Source of the DNA: Owenia fusiformis
Lineage: Eukaryota; Annelida; Polychaeta; Sabellida; Oweniidae
Assembly (NCBI GenBank): GCA_903813345.2
Contig: CAIIXF020000003.1
Span: 21,840,931-21,904,930, forward strand
Reading direction: 5' to 3'
DNA length: 64,000 bases
Part shown: in pieces, positions 56,091 through 64,000 of the stretch
Numbering within the stretch: position 1 is the first letter of the stretch
How the letters are laid out: every line of letters begins with the position of its first letter
Program-made: the position numbers and the translations under genes
Notes under the pieces: model-generated
The model's database searches: none
The model's input: only the letters and a program-made list of their open reading frames with translations
What the model was told of the DNA's origin: nothing

Positions 56091-59000
56091 CGTTGCAATG
56101 GTTCCTCGTTGGGGCCATCTTTGAGATTATTAGGTAGGACTGTTGGACTTTGAGTCTCTGCTTGTTTGAATCATAATACTTCACTTTATCTTCAGCAGTC
56201 TAGTTGAACTATTCAATATTTACTTCATCATGTTCTTATATTCAACGAGGTGCAATATAGCTGTCAACCAAACTCATCATGATAGATAATTTGTTGAAAG
56301 TTACCATAAACCATAACACTATCCACGGCTGAAATATCACGACGCTCAGGCTTTTGAATCTAAAATAAAGCAAGAAATAATGAAATGCTAAATAAATTGA
56401 GTATATGCTAATGATGTTGATAATCTAAATTGTAAGGCAATTCTGAAGATGAAACTTTTTATTCAAATTTTGGACGGCAATTGAGAAAAAATGGAAGAAC
56501 GCAGACGATAGTTACATCAGGGGTATTTTAGACCTAGGCTTTATCAACTGCAAGCTGTAATTCAGCCATTAGTCTTGTCAACACACCACGTGTGAAATTG
56601 GAAAAAGGAAGCACATTCCAGAAACACTCAATCTGGTCTTATTTATTTCATGAGATTCCTCCCTAGGATTTGATGCGACCAAATCTCTTAAATTTCAAAC
56701 AACCTAAAACACGATACGCACGTTAAAACTAATTCTTTTCGAGGTCCACCGTTTTTTCTTGCGCAAAAATTAAAGAAAGAGCTCCACATCTGATTTAGAT
56801 CATGTAACAGGATACTTAGTAATTGTTTCCTTGTACATTTTGAACTTGAACGTACACTATCACAAATTATTGAGACCCTGTCAGCCGTCATATTTGCTAA
56901 ACGTTTGGCTGGCAGTTCAGAAACGGTTCGTGATACAATTTCTTCTAAACATTCTCTCAAATAATTCATGCGAGCACTCAACCTGGACCACATAGTGAGA
57001 TGACAGGGGTTTCCATTTTCAAAAATAAGGATTTGTTATTAAATCGTTGAGATCACTTGAAACAATGAGGTATTAAAATATCAAACAATTCAAATATACA
57101 TGTATTTCCTGATTATCTGATATTCTTACATATTAATAACATTTCGCGGGATTTTGTTTATTTTTGTTTTTATTCTAAGTGATCTGTTTTTTCTCAAACG
57201 TGTACAGTTTAAAACTGTTTAATAAAAGGATATTTACTGGATTTTCGTGGATTTTTAGCTCATTGTTGGCTTCATGCTCTTTTAAGATCATGTGTTATTA
57301 AAAATATTTAAATTTTAGTACTATTGCAAAATGCCAGCCCCTGTCTGAAAATAAAACAAAATAAGTTATAATTTTGTATGAAGCTCGCTACGTGCAAATT
57401 TCTTGACGTACGGAAGACAATCATGTCCATGAAACGGCTATTTCGCCAAATGTTTGTAAAAAAATTAAATAATCGGATCTACATGTAGACGTAGATTTTA
57501 GGGAGTTACGACGGGAAGAATGTTCTTAGGTTCTAACTACACAGGTAAGTGCAAAGTCAGGATGCGTATGTCTTGTTTAGGAGAGAGAGTAGCAGCTGCA
57601 CTCGTGGTAGAACAAATTGAGCTGTTTAGCACTACATACCACATGGGCACCGTTCGTCAATTTGACGTGTAGGTCAAAGGTCACATGTCAAATACATCAC
57701 GAAAGTTATGAGCTACGCGGTTTGAAGATCATCAGAGTCAAACATGACTATTATTTGCATCATAAATACGATAAGAACAAAATTGAGAGATATTTTTAAA
57801 AGTTGTTTACAGAATGAGTTCAAGAAATAGATTCAATTGAAAAATACGCATTGGCTTTGTTAGATCGGTTGTTAGATCAAAAATGTATTCAATTTCATTG
57901 CACTGTATTCATTGTATTGTATTGTGCAGTGTATGGTATTGTATTATATTTTGGCTACCGCTATATTTATGGTATACTTATTAAGGAGCGGACTTCCTGA
58001 TGGCGAATTAAAACAATTATTACAGTTATATATAAAAATATAGCACTGTTTTCCCGGGACTTCGTTTCGCTTAAGCTCACCATCGGGTACAGAAATAAAA
58101 AAAACTGATCATTGTCCCGCCAGAGCTAGGCCTATATGTCAACATTTAAAAGTGATAATATTCAAATCGCTTCATTAAAAAGGGGTAATCTTCATATTTG
58201 TACCTCAATACTCTGTTTTTTAAACCTGCCATCGTCATTGCGTCAGATAAGTTCCCTTAGATTGCAATTACAAAAAATTACAAAAAAGGATATTTTTGTG
58301 ACACTTGGTTCCGCAATATGTAAAGTAAATCAAGTTTCTGTGCAAATGCTTTGGGGTGAATGACTATTTGAATTTAGGCTTCTGGTGGAAAGATATCATA
58401 TTTGCCACGAGGAACATCTCGTTCTTCACATAGTCATCGCTTGTCCGCCAAGCATGTTTCGGTTTTCACCGATATGAAGTTAATCATACTTCCTATCGGC
58501 GATACATATTTCCTAAATACCTTCTTTAAAGTACGGTCTGTGAAACTAATATCTCACTTTTCTGATAAAGAATGGTGGTCAGGTTTTCGGTCGTTTTTTT
58601 TATTTGAGTGAACACCCGTACTTTTCATATGGTTATAGTGTACCGACACAACTATCAATCGCGATCGAACAATGTTAGTTGTGAACTGTGTGTCTGCAAA
58701 TGCTTAACATTTCTATATACTTATCCTTAACATTTCTATATACTTATCCCATTCCAACAATTGTAAGCACGGACTCACCAAAACTCGAAAAGACAAGAAC
58801 GTTATCCAAGGCCCAACTAAGACCCTAACCAGTCATGCATAGGGAATCCCCAATATCTAGAACGACGATCTAATGCATAAATAAATGATGTCTTATGCAT
58901 CTCCCCCACATATCGAGGACTCCGAATCACGATTTAAAGACAAAAGAACATTTCATTCATACTGCAGTAAGGACAATGCTCAAAAACAACTAGACTAGAT

Positions 59001-59134
59001 ACTAGGATAAAGTCATAAAGTTTTTAAATGTATGTTAACTGCTTTGATATTGCAAGTAATCATTGTATGATTTAAAGACTGAGAGCGGGTATAAAAGGCA
59101 GATGGAACAGCCCACAAAAGCCAAATATGGCAGT
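56091..59134. other. Non-coding, nothing confident
   Basis: AT-rich. A minus-strand open frame at 56993-56688 (101 codons, helical, with SELPAKRLANMTADRVSIICD) has protein-like composition but no recognised family. A 23-bp unit ('ttaacatttctatatacttatcc') is exactly duplicated at about 58703-58749. Confidence 0.4.
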
Positions 59135-59138
59135 TTAA

Positions 59139-59534
59139 AGGTCCAGTTCAAACAAAATGAGAAAATTTTCAAACTTTCTGCTATAACAAGATTGTTATGA
59201 TGAGTTACAAGCTCTTTTTTGTTACAGTGGTTCATGAATCTATAATGACTATAAATTTCAAATCAAATTCTGAAAATGTTGTTTAGTTTTTGTGAAATAA
59301 GACAATTTCTTTTTGTAAATATGCTCATTAGCATAACTGACAGTTTAAATTTCAGCCAATGGGCATCTCTTATCCGTCTAGAAGTAAACAAACATAGCAT
59401 AAGGCTGTATCTCACTTGTAGCAGACCATGTGTTTCTGTTTATGCTGGACATTTAAACTGACCACATTAGCACTGATTGGCTGAGCTGTGACAGCTTGAT
59501 TAATAGCTTCACCCGGGTCCAAATCTCTGGGCCT
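59139..59534. mobile_element. TTAA-flanked MITE (element 1 of a pair)
   Basis: TTAA (59135-59138), then AGGTCCAG at the left end; the right end, opposite strand, is AGGCCCAG, followed by TTAA (59535-59538). 396 bp, no coding capacity. TTAA target duplication is the piggyBac signature; the ends are short, so the class is tentative. Confidence 0.6.
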
Positions 59535-59538
59535 TTAA

Positions 59539-60294
59539 GGTGCCATGGAAGTTAACAGGAAATGACAAAACAGGAAGTGACAAAGCCATGCTGGATTTTG
59601 AAAATTTTTTGAAGCAAGATATCAGAGTTCTGTTTGGACCTCTAGTCAGTTTTACTAGTTCCACATATCATTTACATGACTGGGAACACAATGGAAATGG
59701 TCAGAATGACCATAAAAATGATGAAATAACCTTTTCAGCCCTCTGAAAATGTGACTGAAAAATAGCTAAAAGTAGGTGCTCAGGAAAGGTCACTGAACAG
59801 AATCTTTCGATTTCTTCAGAAAACGTGTCCAATATATTGCTCTAAATGATACAATCTTTGAAATTTTAAAAAATTGTCTGAGACAATAATGGCTGTAGTA
59901 AAAAGGTAAATCGATCAATTTTCGATTCTTTTTTTTTCATTTTTTTCTTTTTCTAAGAATGATATCAATTTTTTTTAAATTGTATCATTTTAAGCAATAT
60001 ATTGGGCAGATTTTCTGAAAAAGTCAAAAGATTCTGTTCAGTGACCTTTCCTGAGCACCTACTCTTAGCTGTTTTTCAGGCACATTTTCAGAGGGCTGAA
60101 AAGGTTATTTCATCATTTTTATGGTCATTCTTACCATTTCCGTTGTGTTCCTGGTCATGTAAATGATATGTGGAACTAGTTAAACTGACTGGAGGTCCAA
60201 ACAGAACTCTGTTATCTTGGTTCAAAAAATTTTCAAAATCCAGCATGGCTTTTCACTTCCTGTTTTGTCATTTCCTGTTAACTTCCATAGCACC
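59539..60294. mobile_element. TTAA-flanked foldback element (element 2 of a pair)
   Basis: TTAA (59535-59538) and TTAA (60295-60298) bound 756 bp. The two arms of about 330 bp are inverted copies with roughly 90% identity, beginning GGTGCCATGGAAGTTAACAG and (opposite strand) GGTGCTATGGAAGTTAACAG, with an AT-rich loop near 59900-59960. No coding capacity. Its left TTAA is shared with the neighbouring element. Confidence 0.8.
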
Positions 60295-60298
60295 TTAA

Positions 60299-63200
60299 GA
60301 ACACATCTACGTTCTGAGGCAATTATTTCTCATATGTTGCATTGTACGCTGTTTATATCTGCAATTAATAGAGGGCGTAGCGATTGATGCAGACATCATA
60401 TGAGAAATGATAATAATTCTCTAATGAATATAAGACCATTTATTTACATTCCCATTAGAAAAAATAATAACGTTCGCTTTTTAAAATGATATTTCAAACA
60501 AAAACATAAGAGGAACGAGAAATAAGAGGGAATAAGCATGAACTCAACACTCTTGATTGTACAAAAATACCAAAATAGCATACTTTTTATCCAAACTTTT
60601 AAGAGAAATGGCGGGAAATAAACATGGGCAGACGACATTTAAAACCTTGGTTAAGTCTTTGCTCCTCTCATTGAAACATTGTTATCGCCACCTTAAACCT
60701 CGATGATTAAACGAAAATTACTTGAAAGAATTTCTGAATCTGTAAAGTTTCTTTAGTTGTCTGATATGTTTTCTTTGACGATAAACGTGCGGTAGGATAG
60801 TAGGAATAATCAAAAATGAAACTTCTACATTTCATGTACTACATAAGTATCGGTGTTTCGCTAGGAAAAACAAATTACAAGCAAAATAAATAAGCAAAAG
60901 ATTCGGGCTTTAAGCGGGGTAAGTCAAAACGATGTGGTGTAACTCGAAATTAAAGACCGAGGCAAGGAGGAGTGAACGTGAACGAAAATAATCAAAAAGC
61001 TCTTTTAGCATCATCAGTTGGGAAAACATCAACACTGGGAAAAGGTAACAAAAACATTCGAAGAGTAACTGTTTTATTTTCTTAGGGCTCGATTGCCAGT
61101 AGCTGGCGAGGACCATGACAAAGTAAGGCGCATAAACCAGATACTCTCATTTGTTTGAAAAATACAAAACAGCGTATATGTTTGGTGTGATTTCAATGAG
61201 AAAAACATATGTTTCTCGTTGAGCGAAACATGGAGCTATTGCTTCAACCATTAAACAGTTTCCGATATTCTGTCATTTTTGAATCGTTCAGATCAAACAA
61301 AGTAGAACTATCTCCAACAGGTTATCAATTTTCCCTGACCTGTTACTGTGTGTGCAATTACCCGAGACTATCATATGACCCTCAACAATTTTGAATAATT
61401 CAAAACAATTCAAAATGTAATCGCATTCCGTTGAGTAAAATTCGAAATTGCGCAAAATGGCCACGACTAGGAAAAGTGTTGAAACCCCTAGCGTTGTTAA
61501 TTTCTCGTATTACATGGTGTTCCCATAACTCAATATATCCAGGGGCATGTTTACACTTCAAAAATGTATGAAATAAAATTTTATGACCGCGAAATAAAAT
61601 ACATAGAAAAGTAGAGTTTGCTTTCAAACACTTGGAAATGCAAAAAGATCAGACACTTCAGTCAGATTTTAAAAGTAATGGGCGAAGAAAGAAACAGGCA
61701 GGCGATATTTCGTTCACAGGAAGGTGTACTGGAAACTGGTCTCTAGCGAGGTTTAATGGGATCCAGCTGTCTGCTTCTAAAAACCACGTGTGTCTGAAAC
61801 GGGCATCCTCCAATTACTTAACTTTTAATTGGAGCGGTTAATTGCAGACGACCAATTAGCGCCAACCGAACGAGTGTTCTTCTGAATTCCGGAACAGTCT
61901 TCTGGTATTTCTACAAGCTAAAACTGGTCTAAGCAATCCTGGTGTCATAAACATAAGGAATATCACTCCCAAAATCCAGAGTGATTTTGGGCTGTGGATT
62001 TGTTGGGGTTAACGTTTAAGAAAATGTGCAAACAGAGCATTCCAGAGTTGGAATCCCGCTGGGCTGGTGAAATTGCGCGCAGAGCAAGCCCGTCTTGAAA
62101 CCTTCACCAAGCATGTTTCGGATCCAATTAGTGCGATATATACTGCCTGATTTCTGCTCGGGAATCATTTCTGAACTATTAAATGTAAAGCTTATTAGTT
62201 AGAAGGGGGCTGGTATACACATAAAAGCTCGAAAAACCAGCGTGGAGCTACCGAAACGTCATAACATGGGATGGGAAAGTGAGAATGGAGAAACAGAAAC
62301 CAGCTTGTGAAATTCAAGATATTGCGACTAATCAGTTCAGAACTCGCAGCTGCCCGATATCGCTTTAATTCAACGGGAAGGCAAGAAGTGAAGAAACCTG
62401 TGGCCAAATTACCGCCAGCTCTTGTTTATTCCTTGCACTTTCTCCCTTAAAAATATTCTGCAACCTCTCTTTCTTACAATATGTTACAATTTAAAGTCTA
62501 TACTACAAGACTGGCAATTATGTTTTCAATATTTTGAATGCTGCTTGATATGGTTGACACTTCAAATAAGACTGGGTGATGTTTCATTCGTGATATTTCA
62601 CACATTGTCTAAATAAGTTTAATTGAAATGTTCTGTGGATTCCAACTGCGAAAAGAGGAAGTATTTTGTTTACCCAATCTCGCTATATGTATAAAATGAT
62701 AACTTGAACTCTCACTTTTGACCAAAACGAAAACCGATACAGATCAATTCGATTACAAGCTTCAACTAAGGCAGAAACATGCTACATAAACACAACAAAA
62801 TAGTGGCACGATTTATTGAAATCAACCATTCCACAGTAAATGTCAGCGCTATTGAGCCATTTTGTTTTTATTTTGAGTCCTACCACTTATATGTGATTTA
62901 TGACTTTGGGTAATCAAATATGGCATAAACCGGTGTAAAGATAGCGACTACAAATGATCCATATTGAACTCGCGCGTTGGCGAGATGTTATCTCGATAGC
63001 TGCTCTTCATCGTTAATAAATTGCTGTACAGTAAAATATCTTAATTTGTGAAAGCGAAATTCCCATGACAGCTGCGAGGTTGATTGCAGGCGGTTGCAAA
63101 GGTCATTAGAAATGAGCAAAAACGCTGATAAAATACAGTTTAGCCTAGCATCGCTTGTATATGTGATTCTAGTAAGACTTCCAAGAGAGATTCTTCAGTT

Positions 63201-64000
63201 AGAAGTGCATCTGCTGATTTCTATTTCCCTCCTTTTCCTTCGAAATATTTAAACGATGCTTCTTGTTTATGCCAATGCATTTTATGTTAAGTTGGTGTTT
63301 GTATATTCAGATTTCGATCATTCAAATTTTCCATGTTATTTGCATTTTCAAAACACGATCATTATATGACATGTTTAGAATATTTTATTTGTATTTAGGT
63401 GTCTCAGTTACAACTTACAGTTTTAATTTCTGTCAAAACAGCGACGTCTAGGCATGATAGCCAACGCGCATTCAATCCGATTTGTAGTCTTAGTTGTCGA
63501 CTAGGAATAACGAGAACATGCGAGCACTTATCGAGGACATTCTGATATATGAGGCCATCACTGAAGTTGATCTCTGAAATGTAGAATACAATCAAACGTA
63601 TCATCAAACAATTGAAGAGAATTTTAAAAAATGAGATTACACCCGACCGAACAAACAACATCGGCAACACACTCTTTCAAATCTTTAAGTAGCTCTACGG
63701 AGTTGAGATAATTTGAGCTAAGGCATCAAATCTTTGAATGATAAGTAAAAACAAACAAATCCATGTAATTAATCCGATTAGGAAAACAAGACAAGTTCAT
63801 GTTTATATTATAATCACATCGACCCCAAGATAAAGAATGGGGGAACTGTTTTTCTGGGAATACGAGCCCTGATTGCTATGACAACCAATAGCTCTGTGAA
63901 AAAATCTTGTAACTTTCTAACCGCCTCCTTAAATACGACTAATTGTTTCCAATAAACATGTTTGTATGGACTGTAATTTTACTGAAACTTTGAATTGGTA
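60299..64000. other. Non-coding, nothing recognised
   Basis: Short hairpin 'attatttctcatatg'/'catatgagaaatgata' at about 60322-60412. Otherwise AT-rich with short unconserved frames. No gene, RNA or repeat array was recognised to the window end. Confidence 0.4.

Noticed and set aside
56688-56993. 101-codon minus-strand frame with helical composition
   Set aside because: No recognised domain, splice partner or flanking signal; kept only as a note in the intergenic entry.

Overview
This is an intron-rich, AT-rich animal nuclear window. The GT-AG exon structure, the conserved gene set and the repeat types (many short terminal-inverted-repeat elements, GTCC/GGAC runs, TACATGTA-rich DNA) suggest a marine invertebrate, most likely a lophotrochozoan such as a mollusc. 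The organism call is inference. I see no bacterial or organellar features.

Four protein genes are well supported. (1) 1280-6855 (+): one giant exon of a large protein with an acidic disordered N-terminus, a DUF294-like nucleotidyltransferase motif block and a long kinesin-light-chain-type TPR array; its 5' exon(s) are not identified. (2) 22146-10811 (-): a 13-exon gene whose phases all join, encoding about 830 aa with the order kinase, Gln/Pro-rich linker, RHIM, death domain. This is the architecture of RIPK1, the vertebrate death/NF-kB signalling kinase. (3) 25509-39541 (+): a 9-exon NUDCD1 orthologue of about 603 aa, head-to-head with the RIPK1-like gene. (4) 42638-45679 (+): a three-exon TRP-type cation channel of about 826 aa with an unusual charged N-terminus and only a remnant of an ankyrin domain.

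The rest is dominated by mobile and tandem DNA. A 5'-truncated non-LTR retrotransposon with a 10-bp target duplication lies 12 bp after the TRP stop codon. The RIPK1-like introns hold several transposon-derived elements, including a hAT-like element with an 8-bp target duplication and a palindromic mariner derivative carrying transposase fragments in both arms. NUDCD1 intron 1 (7.8 kb) is almost wholly built from nested foldback/TIR elements. Two TTAA-flanked elements share one TTAA near 59.5 kb. A 32-copy, 55-bp minisatellite occupies 53541-55300 and is open in several frames without being a gene.

From about 49 to 64 kb no confident gene was found. The most interesting item is the RIPK1-like gene: an apparently intact kinase-RHIM-death domain protein in an invertebrate genome, with a Src-like catalytic loop (HRDLRAAN) unlike the loop of vertebrate RIPK1.
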